Source: JBCCFW01 sp039029535 (GTDB lineage: Bacteria; Acidobacteriota; JBCCFW01). Taken from it: a stretch of DNA of 40,783 nt. The notes beneath the pieces were generated by a model. That model ran no database searches. It worked only from the letters and a program-made list of their open reading frames with translations, and had not been told where the DNA came from. Within the stretch, counting starts at the first letter, position 1. Each line of letters begins with the position of its first letter. The DNA lies in contig JBCCFW010000048.1 in assembly GCA_039029535.1 (NCBI GenBank), positions 1 to 40,783 on the forward strand, written 5' to 3'. The translations under genes were made by a program, and so were the position numbers. Positions 26,532-35,766 of this stretch are shown here, in pieces.

Positions 26532-29261
26532 CTACTCGTCCAGCCGGTACGCGTCCTGGGTCGGCTTGAGCGGGCGATTCATGTGGAGCGGACGCCGCAG
26601 GCCGCCGGGACCGGGTGCTGGCTTGGTCATCTCGAGCCAGCGCTGGAAGACCTCTTCCGAGCGCGCGAGGTCGACGCTCACGTCACCGATGCGATCCCCC
26701 GGCTCGGCCGACCTCACGGTGACGAGCTGGTGCCAGCAGTGCATCCCGGAGGCGGGGTCCGGCTGAACCGGGAAGGTGAGGTTCTGGTGGACGCCGCTCT
26801 CCTTCCACCAAATGCGCTCGGTGTCGGGGTCGCCGCTCTCGAAGGGCTCGATGTTCTCCTTGCGGCGGAGGTTCATCCGCGTGCCGTCGCGCTCGAGATC
26901 CATCCAGGCGCTGGCCTGCCGCTGGCCACCGATCTCGCGATGCAGCCGCCAGCGTCCGAGGTGGTGCGAGCAGGCGACCACGCCGGGATGGATGCCCTCG
27001 GTGACCCAGACCTTGGCGATGAAGTGGCCGATCTCGGTCTCGACCCGGGCCAGGCCGCCCTGCTTCAGGCCGAGCTCGTCGGCGTCGGTGGGGCACACCC
27101 ACAGGGGGTTCTGGTGGGAGATCTCCTGGAGCCACTTCGCGTTGCCCGAGCGGGTGTGGATGAGCGTGGGCAGGCGGAAGGTCGGCAGCAGGGCCCGCTG
27201 ACCGGCGGCGAAGTCGATGCGTCGCCAGTTGACCTGAGAGGGCTGATAGCCGGGCAGGGCCTGATCGCCGAAGCCCCAGTCGACGAGGGTCTGCGAGTGG
27301 AGCTCCAGCTTGCCCGAGAGGGTCGGGAAGCCGGCCTTGCGACGACCATCGTCCAGGTCGACCCCCGGCTCGTCCGCGCCGCGGTCCTGGTCGAAGCGCT
27401 CCTGCCCCGCATACGGCACCTCGCAGGCACCCCGCCGACGCATGTACTCGAGCGGGGTCATCCCCTCGGCGGCGGCCGTCTCGGGGAGACCGGGGACCGA
27501 GCTCTCGAAGATGTCGGCGTAGTACTCGTCGAGGGTGATGGGCTCACCCGGCCGCTCCTTCGATTCGTACCAGCGACGCATGCCCAGCGAGCCGTCGGGA
27601 TCGATCTTCCAGGTGAGCGCGATCCAGAACTCGGCCTCCTCCCAGACCTGGCCGGGGTTCGTTCCGAGGGTCGTGTCGCTCTCCTCCCCACGGCGACGTT
27701 TCCACTCGCGCAGGATGGGCTGCCGGAAGCCCAGCCAGGTGCCCGCATGGGTCTCCTGGCTCATGAGGTCGTGACGCTCCGGCCCCAGCCCCATGGGCAG
27801 GACCCAGTCGGCCCAGTGCGCGGTCTCCGACCAGATCGGCGTGAGCGCGACGTGACAGCCGATGCGGTCGTCTTCCTCGAGCATGCGGATCCAGCGGCCG
27901 CCGTCGGGGTTGGTCCAGACGGGGTTGTAGACCCGGGTGAAGTAGGTGTCGATGCGCGTCCCCTGCCGCTCGAGAAGGTGCGGGAGGATGAAGCTCATCT
28001 CGTAATGCGCGATCGGGAACTCGCGGGGCCAGATGCGCTCGTTCCAGCGCGAGATGGGCGGCGGGTTCTCCGAGGGCTTCGGGACGAACTTGTCCCAGGA
28101 GTTGGGGTTCACGCCCCCCTTCCGGCCCAGGCTGCCGGTGAGGACGTGCAGCAGCAGCAGGCAACGGGCGACCTGCCAACCGTGGAGGTGACCCGACGCG
28201 GCCCCCCGCCAGAGGTGGCTGGCGAAGCGATTGCCGGCGGCCGCGATCTCCGAGGCGAGTTGCTCGACGACCTGCGGGCCCGGCAACCGACACTCCTCGG
28301 CGACGAACTCCGGCGAGTAAGGCTCGAGATAGCCGGCGAGCAGCTCCAGGAAGCCGTCGAAGTCCTCGCTCCCGTCACCTCCCAGGGCCGGACACGACTC
28401 CCGCCAGTTGACCCAGGTTTCGATGAACTCGCGGTCGATGGCCTCGCGCCGCAGCAGCTCGCGGGCGAGGCCCAGCATCAGGCAGGCCTCCGTGCCAGGC
28501 CACGGTGAGACCCACAGGTCGGCATGAGCCGTGGTGTTGGAGAGGCGCGGGTCGACCACGGCCATGCGGGCGCCGGCCTGCTTGGCCTCGAGAAGACGCT
28601 GAGCGTGCGGGTTGAAGTAGTGCCCGGTCTCGAGATGCGCCGAGAGCAACATGATGAAGCGCGCGTTGACGAAGTCGGGCGAGGGTCGGTCGGCACCCTG
28701 CCAGGTCGAGAAGCCGAGTCGGGCCGAGGAGCTGCACACGTTGGTGTGCGAGTCGTGACCGTCGATGCCCCAGGCCTGGAGCATGCGAGGGACGAAGTGA
28801 TCGTCGCCAGGGCGACCGACGTGGTAGACGACCTCGCCGTGCCGTTCCTCGTCGAAGGCCCGACGGATGCGGCTTCCGATGTCTTCGAGGGCCTCCTCCC
28901 AGGTCGCCTCCTCGAAGCGTCCCTCGCCGCGTCGACCGACGCGACGCAGGGGCTTGAGGATGCGCTCGGGGTCGTGGACCTGATTGATGGTGGCAGGGCC
29001 CTTCGCGCAGGTGCGCCCCCGGCTTCCCGGATGCACGGGGTTGCCTTCGAAGCGTCGGATCTCCCCCGTCTCCTCGTCGACGAAGGCGAGCAGGCCGCAG
29101 GCGGACTCGCAGTTGAAGCAGATGCCCGGCACGCAGCGATAGCGGCGCTCCACCCTTTCGGGCCAGGCAGCGGAGTCGAGCTCGGTCCAGTCGTCCCAGC
29201 GATCGACCGGGGGGGCGACTTGGAGCTCCCAGGGAGAGCGGCGTTCAGAATCGGTCGACAT
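26532..29261 (-). CDS. Molybdopterin oxidoreductase catalytic subunit (DMSO reductase family, no Tat signal)
   Basis: The 909-residue product begins with the 4Fe-4S site of this family, C-x2-C-x3-C (C48, C51, C55) followed by C85 in GRTCAKG. It then has the molybdopterin folds: VYHVGRPGDDHF, NVCSSSARLGF (C176 is the likely molybdenum ligand), ARMAVVDPRLSNTTAHADLW and LLHVLTGSLGRKGG. The C-terminal dinucleotide-binding domain contains HTRSGNAKW and WVCPTDADELGL. A Cys ligand groups it with polysulfide/thiosulfate reductases, formate dehydrogenases and the cytoplasmic sulfite dehydrogenase SoeA rather than with true DMSO reductase. The N-terminus (MSTDSERRSPWELQ) has no twin-arginine signal, so the enzyme should face the cytoplasm. 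Its partner is the FeS-NrfD fusion upstream. A MITE lies between the two. The substrate is not determinable; sulfur oxyanions are a guess. Confidence 0.9.
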   Translation of the reverse strand: MSTDSERRSPWELQVAPPVDRWDDWTELDSAAWPERVERRYRCVPGICFNCESACGLLAFVDEETGEIRRFEGNPVHPGSRGRTCAKGPATINQVHDPERILKPLRRVGRRGEGRFEEATWEEALEDIGSRIRRAFDEERHGEVVYHVGRPGDDHFVPRMLQAWGIDGHDSHTNVCSSSARLGFSTWQGADRPSPDFVNARFIMLLSAHLETGHYFNPHAQRLLEAKQAGARMAVVDPRLSNTTAHADLWVSPWPGTEACLMLGLARELLRREAIDREFIETWVNWRESCPALGGDGSEDFDGFLELLAGYLEPYSPEFVAEECRLPGPQVVEQLASEIAAAGNRFASHLWRGAASGHLHGWQVARCLLLLHVLTGSLGRKGGVNPNSWDKFVPKPSENPPPISRWNERIWPREFPIAHYEMSFILPHLLERQGTRIDTYFTRVYNPVWTNPDGGRWIRMLEEDDRIGCHVALTPIWSETAHWADWVLPMGLGPERHDLMSQETHAGTWLGFRQPILREWKRRRGEESDTTLGTNPGQVWEEAEFWIALTWKIDPDGSLGMRRWYESKERPGEPITLDEYYADIFESSVPGLPETAAAEGMTPLEYMRRRGACEVPYAGQERFDQDRGADEPGVDLDDGRRKAGFPTLSGKLELHSQTLVDWGFGDQALPGYQPSQVNWRRIDFAAGQRALLPTFRLPTLIHTRSGNAKWLQEISHQNPLWVCPTDADELGLKQGGLARVETEIGHFIAKVWVTEGIHPGVVACSHHLGRWRLHREIGGQRQASAWMDLERDGTRMNLRRKENIEPFESGDPDTERIWWKESGVHQNLTFPVQPDPASGMHCWHQLVTVRSAEPGDRIGDVSVDLARSEEVFQRWLEMTKPAPGPGGLRRPLHMNRPLKPTQDAYRLDE

Positions 29262-29298
29262 CGACGACTCCTCGGTTCGAAAGCGGCGAGACCAGGAC

Positions 29299-29462
29299 TA
29301 GTGGGGTGTCACGTTAGTTCGTTGCATTGATCGGTGGATGATCGGCGTTCCTGGCGCGACGCGAATCGCGCGGATAGTGGGGCCTATCCAAGTGATGAGC
29401 AACACTGCCAGGGGCGTCGAGGGCCGCCGAGAAATGTGACGAACTAACGTGACACCCCACTA
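29299..29462. mobile_element. MITE with near-perfect terminal inverted repeats and TA target duplication (IS630/Tc1-mariner type)
   Basis: The arms 29299-29327 and 29434-29462 match in 27 of 29 positions, and the outer 24 are perfect. The outermost dinucleotides are TA on both sides, fitting the TA duplication made by IS630/Tc1-mariner transposases. The mobile part is then 29301-29460 (160 bp). It encodes no protein. It sits between two co-oriented genes whose products should form one complex. The upstream gene's TAG stop (29462-29460) is made of the duplicated TA plus the first base of the element. Removing element and one TA restores a TAG followed by a 36-nt gap to the next start codon. 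Confidence 0.8.
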
Positions 29463-30995
29463 ACTGATCGGGAGGGCCTGACCGACGCGGACGAGGAGGT
29501 CTTCCTCGATGAACAGGCCGATGAGGACGAGGACGGCGGCCAGGCCCCAGGCCGGCGTCGGCAGGAGGAGCAAGACGGCGGGCGCGATCACGCCCACGAC
29601 CGTGCTGCCCCAGAGGTGGCGTCCCTTCCACGGGGCCGAGCGCAGCAAGGCGTGGACGGCGGCGTGCTCGTCCTCGCGTCGCGCCGGGGCCAGGCGACCT
29701 TCCAGCCGCATGAAGATCAGGTGCGCCAGGAGGCTGACGGCGAGGAAGGCCCAGGTGACCCGCAGGCCGGAGTCACCGAGACCGCCGGTCGCGAGAACCC
29801 AGAGCAGCATCACCGCCGCCCCTGCCAGCAACGCCTTGACCCCCAACTGCAGCCAGAGCCCCCGACGCATCCAGAGCACGCGTCCCTTCGCCTGAGCGAA
29901 GAGCCAGCCGGTGTAGGCCGCCGAGAGGAAGGCCAGGACGGCGGTCACGATCCACAGCGGCCAGGCCAGGGCGGTGGGTGGTTGCTTGCCGAGCACCCCG
30001 AGCCCCAACCACGCGGTGAGCGCAGCCGCGTAGCCCGCGAGGATGAAGGAACCCCGAGCCAGCCAGGAGTCCCAGTTCGGCCGCAGCAAGATGTAGAGGA
30101 AGCGCTCGGGCCGCTTGAGGTCGGCCACCAGCACCAAGAGCGTGAGCGTGAGGAAGGCGAGCGCCAACCCGGGCACGCCCCAGGCGTCCATCGGCTTCAC
30201 GTCCGCCGCCGAGCGCCAGGGAGCGAGACGGAAGCCGCCGACCAGGAACGCACCTGCGGCGACCGCCTTCGCGAACAGGTAGGTCGAGATCTTCCCGCCC
30301 CAGTAGGTGGCGCGCTCGATGTCGTAGGTCGTGCGAGCCTCGGCACGATTCTCGAGGCTGGCTTCGGTCTCGGCGTCGAGGCGCGGACCGGGCAAGCGGT
30401 CGGCCCAGAGGTAGCCACCGGAGCCCTCGGTCTGCAGCGGCGCGATGCCCGCCTCGGCGACCTCGCGGTAGAAGACGTTGGGGCCCGTGCCGGCCTCGGT
30501 CTTGCGCGCCTTCAGGTCGTGCTCGAAGCGCAGCTTCGACACGACGCTCTCCTCGTCGTGGAAGTCGCCGGGAATGATCGCCTCGGTGGGACAGACCACG
30601 GCGCAAGCGGGCGCGAGCCCCTGCTCGGTCCGATGCGCACAGAAGTGACATTTCTCCGCCGTGCCGGTGCCCTCGTTGAGGTACAGCGCGTCGTACGGGC
30701 AGCCCTGCATGCAGGCCTTGCAGCCGATGCAAGCAGCGGGGTCGACGTCGACGATGCCGTCGTCCCGCTTCTTCAAGGCGCTCACCGGACAGATGGTCAC
30801 GCAAGGCGCGGAGGTGCACTGGTTGCAGCGCAAGACCGCGAAGCTCCGCCGGACCTCGGGGAACTCACCTTTCTCGGTGTACTTCACCCAGGTGCGGAAG
30901 CGGCCGACGGGGACGTCGTTCTCGGCCTTGCAGGCGACGGTGCAGGCATGACAGCCGATGCACCGAGAGTGATCGATGACGAAGCCGAGCTGCAC
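29460..30995 (-). CDS. Four-cluster ferredoxin fused to NrfD-type membrane quinone anchor
   Basis: The 511-residue product starts with a DmsB/NrfC-like domain. It carries four cysteine groups: CIGCHACTVAC (from residue 12), CNQCTSAPCVTIC, CIGCKACMQGC, and CHFC with ACAVVC, enough for four 4Fe-4S clusters. From about residue 225 come eight hydrophobic segments of the NrfD/PsrC type (such as GVPGLALAFLTLTLLVLVAD and GSFILAGYAAALTAWLGLG), which bind and exchange electrons with quinone. In most systems these are two proteins; here they are one chain. No Tat or Sec signal precedes the ferredoxin part. The GTG at 30995 is the start because GGGAG lies 6 nt upstream and the conserved FVIDHSRC follows at once. 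The partner molybdenum subunit is encoded downstream, past a MITE. Confidence 0.88.
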   Translation of the reverse strand: MQLGFVIDHSRCIGCHACTVACKAENDVPVGRFRTWVKYTEKGEFPEVRRSFAVLRCNQCTSAPCVTICPVSALKKRDDGIVDVDPAACIGCKACMQGCPYDALYLNEGTGTAEKCHFCAHRTEQGLAPACAVVCPTEAIIPGDFHDEESVVSKLRFEHDLKARKTEAGTGPNVFYREVAEAGIAPLQTEGSGGYLWADRLPGPRLDAETEASLENRAEARTTYDIERATYWGGKISTYLFAKAVAAGAFLVGGFRLAPWRSAADVKPMDAWGVPGLALAFLTLTLLVLVADLKRPERFLYILLRPNWDSWLARGSFILAGYAAALTAWLGLGVLGKQPPTALAWPLWIVTAVLAFLSAAYTGWLFAQAKGRVLWMRRGLWLQLGVKALLAGAAVMLLWVLATGGLGDSGLRVTWAFLAVSLLAHLIFMRLEGRLAPARREDEHAAVHALLRSAPWKGRHLWGSTVVGVIAPAVLLLLPTPAWGLAAVLVLIGLFIEEDLLVRVGQALPIS

Positions 30996-31130
30996 GACAG
31001 ACTCCCACGCGAGACAGGGCCGCGACAGTACCACGTTCCCCGCCCGAGGCTTTCAGTCGGGCAGCACGGCTCGCCCGACCGACCCGGAGTGGCTCGGTCC
31101 GCATCCCTTCAGGCCGCGTGACATGCTCGA

Positions 31131-31934
31131 ATGATGTCGCTGCCGTTCTTCCAAGTGGACTCGTTCGCCGACCGTCCCTTCACGGGCAATCCGGCAGCGG
31201 TGGTGCTCCTTCCGGTCGGCACCGTGCTCGACGACGCGACCCTGCTCGCGATCGCGGCGGAGAACAACCTCTCGGAAACGGCCTTCCTCTGCCCCGACGA
31301 TCCCGAGCGTCGACTGCGCTGGCTCACCCCGACCGTCGAGGTCGACCTCTGCGGTCACGCGACCTTGGCCACCGCACACGTGCTCTTCGAGCAAGGACTG
31401 GTGACCGAGGACGTCGTCGAGTTCACCACCCGCTCCGGAGTGGTGGCGGTCCGCCGTCTCTCCAATGGTTGGCTCGAGCTCGACTTCCCGTCCCGACCCG
31501 TCGAGGCCGTGGAGCCGCCCCCCGGCCTCGCCGAGGCCCTCGGTCGTCCGCTGGACGAGCTTCACTTCTCGGTCGAGAACTACCTCGTGGTCGTCGGGAG
31601 TGAGCGTGAGGTCCGTGAGCTCCGACCCGACTTCGGAGCGCTGGCGACGGCGGTGCCTCACGGAGTCATCGTCACCGCGCCTGGTGATGATGAGCACGAT
31701 TTCGTCTCGCGCTACTTCGTGCCGTCCTGCGGCATCGACGAAGACCCGGTCACCGGCTCGGCTCACTGCACGACCGCTCCTTACTGGGCGCGACGCCTGG
31801 GTCGCCGCGAGCTGCGAGCCCGTCAGGTGTCGCGACGAGGCGGCGAGCTCCGCTGCATCGATCGCGACGATCGCGTGGGCATCGCCGGTCGCGCCGTCAC
31901 GGTGATCGAGGGACGGCTCTCTCTCACCGCCTGA
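31131..31934 (+). CDS. PhzF-family isomerase-like protein
   Basis: The 267-residue product has the diaminopimelate-epimerase-like fold of PhzF proteins: PFFQVDSFADRPFTGNPAAV at the N-terminus, then ENNLSETAFL with the Glu that acts as catalytic acid/base in PhzF. It continues with LRWLTPTVEVDLCGHATLATA and, in the second half, DEDPVTGSAHCTTAPYW. PhzF itself isomerises a phenazine precursor, but most members are of unknown substrate, and no other phenazine gene is near. Met at 31131 and 31134 are both possible. It is divergent from the FeS-NrfD gene over 135 bp. A terminator-like hairpin follows after 12 bp. Confidence 0.9.
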   Translation: MMSLPFFQVDSFADRPFTGNPAAVVLLPVGTVLDDATLLAIAAENNLSETAFLCPDDPERRLRWLTPTVEVDLCGHATLATAHVLFEQGLVTEDVVEFTTRSGVVAVRRLSNGWLELDFPSRPVEAVEPPPGLAEALGRPLDELHFSVENYLVVVGSEREVRELRPDFGALATAVPHGVIVTAPGDDEHDFVSRYFVPSCGIDEDPVTGSAHCTTAPYWARRLGRRELRARQVSRRGGELRCIDRDDRVGIAGRAVTVIEGRLSLTA

Positions 31935-31946
31935 GCCCTCGGGTCC

Positions 31947-31971
31947 GGTCCGTCGCTGAAGCGACCGATCC
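31947..31971 (+). terminator. Hairpin after the PhzF-family gene
   Basis: GTCGC (31952-31956) and GCGAC (31961-31965) pair around the loop TGAA. The stem continues through a C/C mismatch into GGTC and GATCC with one bulged T. It lies 12 bp after the stop and is followed by a short T-containing stretch. Confidence 0.5.
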
Positions 31972-32185
31972 AGTCTTGCTCGACGTTGGCTCACCTCTCC
32001 TCAGCAGCCCACGTGCGCCTTGGCACGAATGCTGCGTTCTGGACTCGTCCGAGCGCGACGTGACGTTCGCCGTGAGAGCCGGGGAGGCCGGAATGGGGAC
32101 GACACCGTCACGAAGCGCCGCCGCGAGGTCGGCAGGAACCGCCACCACGCGATTGACCGGAAGGCCATCTGGAATGGGAAGAAGC

Positions 32186-35100
32186 ATGATCGCCAAGCTC
32201 CTCACCGCCCTGCTCGCCAGCCTCGCGCTCAGCGTCACCGCCACGGCCGACCCCCTGCCCCTGGGCATGGGGGCCGACCGAGAGGTGGCGGTCGCTTCGA
32301 GCGTCCTCGTGGGCTGCGACGTTCTCTCCGCGGGGACCATCACGTCTGGCACCGTGAACACGTACCGTCCAGGGATCGGCCTGGCTCGACGCGGTAGCAC
32401 GACACTCGAGGTGGGTGACGCGAGCGGCACCGGCACCATCGGGACCGGAGACCTCCTGCTCGTCATGCAGGTCCAAGGCGCCGTGATCCAGGTCGGCGCC
32501 GAGTACGGCATGCCGGGCGGTGACGGGAGTGGCTGGTCGGCGCAGGGACGCAGCGGACGTTTCGAGTACGTGCGCGCTGCCGGCCCCGTGGCAGGACAGG
32601 ACCTCGCCATCGTCGGCTCCGGACCGCATGGCGGCCTCCTCCACACGTACGAGACCAGCGACGAAGGTGGTTGGCAGCGACGCTTCCAGGTCGTCCGGGT
32701 GCCGACCTACTCCAGCCTCCAGCTTTCCGGTGACCTCACGGCCATACCCTGGAGCGGCCACTGCGGCGGCATCCTCGCGGTGGAGGTGGCAGGAACGCTC
32801 GACCTCAACGGCTTCGACCTGGACGCCGACGGTGCCGGCTTCCGAGGTGCCCCTGGCGTCACCACTCCCAATGGTGACCACGACGCCTACGCCTGTTCCG
32901 ACGAAGGTGGCCTCAAGGCCGAAGGCCTCGCTGGCGCTCCGGTCGCCCTCGGCGGCGTCGGCTATCTCACCGGCGATGAGTGCCGGGGCGCACCGGCCAG
33001 CGCAGGCGGTGGCGGCAACCCTCCTCACTGCGGTGGCGGTGGAGGTGGTCACGGTGGCAACGGCGGTCGTGGCGGCAACCTCATCGGCGCCGACGCCAAT
33101 GGAGGACGGGGCGGTGCCACCGTGCTCGGCAAGCTCCGCGTCAGCTTCGGCGGCGGTGGCGGAGCCGGCCATCGCCAGAACGGCAACGACGCTGACGGAG
33201 GGCGAGGCGGCGGCCTGGTCCTCGTGCGAGCGGCCGAGCTCATCGGCACCGGCGAAGTCCGCGCACGTGGTCTCATCGGTCATCGCACCACCGGTAGCGG
33301 CGCGGCGGGCGGCAGCGGCGGTGGTGGCGCCGGCGGCATGGTCGTCGTCATCAGCGAACAGGCTTCGCCGGCCACGGTCACGCTGGATGCCCGCGGCGGA
33401 CGTGGTGGTCGTGCGTTGCCCGGAGGCGCCGGCGGCGGCGGTGGCGGTGGTCGCGTCTTCACCAACGCCCCTGGCGCCACCGTCGACGTCTCGGGTGGCC
33501 TGGCAGGCGCCGGGACGTTGTCGGCTGCCGCTGGCGAGGACGGCCGGGACCGCAATCATCTAGAGGCCTGGGAGCTCCCGGGCGTCCTGCCGATGTTCGC
33601 GTGTGCAACGGACAGCGATGGCGACGGGGCTTTCGACCTCCAGGAGAGTCGAGTCGGCAGCCTGCCGGACCAGGCCGACTCTGATGGAGATGGCATCACC
33701 GACGGTCGGGAGCTGAACACCTTCGGCACCGACCCCATGGACCTCGACACGGATGACGATGGTCTCGGTGATGGAGACGAGCCCGAGAGGGGGCTGGATC
33801 CGACCCTCGCCGACACCGACGGCGACGGGCTCCAGGACGGCACCGAGCTCGGCGTGGTCCTCGGCATCCCCGATCCCGATGGCGGCGGTCCCTTGAACGG
33901 CACGCGCTCCGATCGCTTCCGTCCCGATCGCGATCCGACGACCACCACCTCCCCCACCGATGCCGACTCCGACAGCGGTGGCCTCCTGGACGGGCTCGAG
34001 GACATCAACCGCAACGGTCGCGTCGACCCTGGCGAAGGGAACCCCCACCTCGTGGGCGACGACGCTGCCGACACCGACGGAGACGGCTTGCCCGACGTCG
34101 TGGAGATCAGTCTCGGCACCGACCCCGTCCTCACCGACACCGACGGTGACGGCATCGTCGACGCCAAGGAGCTCCTCCCCAACTCGGGCTTCCCGCTGAC
34201 CGATCCGCTCGATGCGGACACCGACGACGACGGGCTCGCCGACGGCGAGGAGCGCGACCTGGGCACCAACCCGGTCGTCACTGACTCCGATGGCGACGGC
34301 TTGCAGGACGGCACCGAGCTCGGCCGCGTCACGCCCACGCTCGACACCGACCTCGCCATCTTCCGACCCGACGCCGATGCGGGAAGCACCGTCAGCGATC
34401 CCCTCGGCGACGACTCGGACGGCAGCGGGGTCGTCGACGGCAGTGAGGACCTCAACGCCAACGGTGCCGTCGACCCGGGCGAGAGCAACCCGAGCGACCG
34501 TGGCGACGACGTCGACGCCGACGGTGACGGCCTGTCGGACGCCCACGAGATCATCCTGCTCACCGACCCGTTCGACTTCGACACCGACCTCGACGGCATC
34601 CCCGACGGAGAAGAGGTCGTTCCGGGTCTCGATGGTTTCCTCACCGACCCGTTCGACATCGACACCGACGACGACGGTCTCAGCGACCGCGAAGAGCTCG
34701 AAGAGCACGGGACCGATCCGCGGCTCCGCGACACCGACGCTGACGGGCTGCCCGATGGCCTCGAGGTCGGGCTCACCGAGGGGCTCGCCGATCCCGATGG
34801 CGATGGTCCGCTCAAGGGCACCTTGACCGACCCCTTCGAGCCCGACGTCGATCCGGACTCGACGACCTCCCCAATCGATCCCGACACCGACAGCGGTGGC
34901 GTTCCCGATGGCGCCGAGGACCACGACAGCGACGGAATGGTCGACCCTGGCGAGACCGACCCGGAGCTCGGCGACGACGACATGCTCGACGAGGACGGCG
35001 ACGGTCGTGGCGACGACGACCTCGACGGCGACGGGCTCCCCGACCACGTCGAGGTGAGCCTCGGCACCGATCCGCTCGACGCGGACTCCGACGACGACGG

Positions 35101-35743
35101 TCTCACCGACGCCATCGACGGCATCGTCGACAGTGACGGGGACGGTCGCATCGACGCCCTCGATCCCGACAGCGACGACGACGGCCTACCGGACGGCCTG
35201 GAGAACGGCCTCACGGCGCCGGTCACTCCCGACACGAACGTGGCGGCCGGGAACTTCCGGATCGATCGCAACCCGGCCACGCGCACGGATCCCGATCGTG
35301 CCGACACGGACGGCGGTGGTCTCCCCGACGGCATCGAGGATCGCGACCTCGACGGACGGACCACGCCCGGCGAGCGTCATCCTCTCGTGGCGGCGGACGA
35401 CGGCGACGTCGCTTGCCTGGACGGTCCGCTGTTCGAGGTTCCCGACCTCCGTCTCGAACGCCGCGGCGACGAGATCCTCGTCGACTGGCAGGACATGATC
35501 CGATCGCAAGAGGCGCCGTGTGCGATGTACCGCTTGCTGAGGGCGACCCTCGACCCGGGCGGTGAGCCCATGAGCTACTCGCAGGTGACCGTGACCTTCG
35601 ACGACGGCCACGTCGAGACCCTCGATCGGGCGGGTGGCGGCCATCGCTTGAGCTGCTACCTCGTGGTCGCCTTCAGCCACCACGCGGGAGAGGGTCGGCG
35701 CGGCACGGGATCCGGTCCCGGCGGCGAGCCGGTGGAGCGCTGA
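32186..35743 (+). CDS. Giant calcium-repeat surface protein with glycine-rich N-terminal region
   Basis: The 1185-residue product begins with a signal peptide (IAKLLTALLASLALSVTATA). Residues 25-270 are beta-rich (GTGTIGTGDLLLVMQVQGA). Residues 270-438 are strongly glycine-rich (HCGGGGGGHGGNGGRGG, FGGGGGAGH). Residues 473-1072 are Asp-rich thrombospondin-type-3-like calcium loops (DTDGDGLQDGTE), in four super-repeats. The final 109 residues (from CLDGPLFEVPDLRL to GGEPVER) match the end of the other giant protein in cysteine positions and the YR/YL/AGEG signposts. The ATG at 32186 follows GGGAAG; one at 32174 is in frame. The 251 bp upstream hold the hairpin above and no other gene that I can support. 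The likely role is a surface stalk or adhesin; the ligand is unknown. The gene converges on the kinase gene. Confidence 0.85.
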   Translation: MIAKLLTALLASLALSVTATADPLPLGMGADREVAVASSVLVGCDVLSAGTITSGTVNTYRPGIGLARRGSTTLEVGDASGTGTIGTGDLLLVMQVQGAVIQVGAEYGMPGGDGSGWSAQGRSGRFEYVRAAGPVAGQDLAIVGSGPHGGLLHTYETSDEGGWQRRFQVVRVPTYSSLQLSGDLTAIPWSGHCGGILAVEVAGTLDLNGFDLDADGAGFRGAPGVTTPNGDHDAYACSDEGGLKAEGLAGAPVALGGVGYLTGDECRGAPASAGGGGNPPHCGGGGGGHGGNGGRGGNLIGADANGGRGGATVLGKLRVSFGGGGGAGHRQNGNDADGGRGGGLVLVRAAELIGTGEVRARGLIGHRTTGSGAAGGSGGGGAGGMVVVISEQASPATVTLDARGGRGGRALPGGAGGGGGGGRVFTNAPGATVDVSGGLAGAGTLSAAAGEDGRDRNHLEAWELPGVLPMFACATDSDGDGAFDLQESRVGSLPDQADSDGDGITDGRELNTFGTDPMDLDTDDDGLGDGDEPERGLDPTLADTDGDGLQDGTELGVVLGIPDPDGGGPLNGTRSDRFRPDRDPTTTTSPTDADSDSGGLLDGLEDINRNGRVDPGEGNPHLVGDDAADTDGDGLPDVVEISLGTDPVLTDTDGDGIVDAKELLPNSGFPLTDPLDADTDDDGLADGEERDLGTNPVVTDSDGDGLQDGTELGRVTPTLDTDLAIFRPDADAGSTVSDPLGDDSDGSGVVDGSEDLNANGAVDPGESNPSDRGDDVDADGDGLSDAHEIILLTDPFDFDTDLDGIPDGEEVVPGLDGFLTDPFDIDTDDDGLSDREELEEHGTDPRLRDTDADGLPDGLEVGLTEGLADPDGDGPLKGTLTDPFEPDVDPDSTTSPIDPDTDSGGVPDGAEDHDSDGMVDPGETDPELGDDDMLDEDGDGRGDDDLDGDGLPDHVEVSLGTDPLDADSDDDGLTDAIDGIVDSDGDGRIDALDPDSDDDGLPDGLENGLTAPVTPDTNVAAGNFRIDRNPATRTDPDRADTDGGGLPDGIEDRDLDGRTTPGERHPLVAADDGDVACLDGPLFEVPDLRLERRGDEILVDWQDMIRSQEAPCAMYRLLRATLDPGGEPMSYSQVTVTFDDGHVETLDRAGGGHRLSCYLVVAFSHHAGEGRRGTGSGPGGEPVER
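33820..35395 (+). repeat. Four-fold super-repeat in the second calcium-repeat stalk
   Basis: Anchors of the type DGTELG or DGLExG recur near 33835, 34312, 34754 and 35191, spaced 437-477 nt. Each is followed by FRPDxDP-like, SPxDxDSGG-like, DGxED and DPGExxP segments. The same anchor structure, also four-fold, is found in the protein at 5272-9918. Confidence 0.75.
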
Positions 35744-35766
35744 CGGCCTGGGCGGGGCGGCGTCAG
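35740..35766. terminator. Inverted repeat containing both convergent stop codons
   Basis: CTGACG (35740-35745) and CGTCAG (35761-35766) are perfectly complementary around a 15-nt GC-rich interior. The left arm contains the stop of the surface-protein gene and the right arm the stop of the kinase gene. It is the only structure in this 19-bp gap and could end both transcripts. Confidence 0.4.

Noticed and set aside
31131..31934. Part of a phenazine biosynthesis cluster
   Set aside because: Only a PhzF-like gene is present; PhzF homologs are common outside phenazine pathways.
33560..35364. Long Ser/Pro-rich and Val-rich open frames antisense to the second calcium-repeat gene
   Set aside because: Their apparent repeats only mirror the Asp/Gly codon repeats of the real gene.
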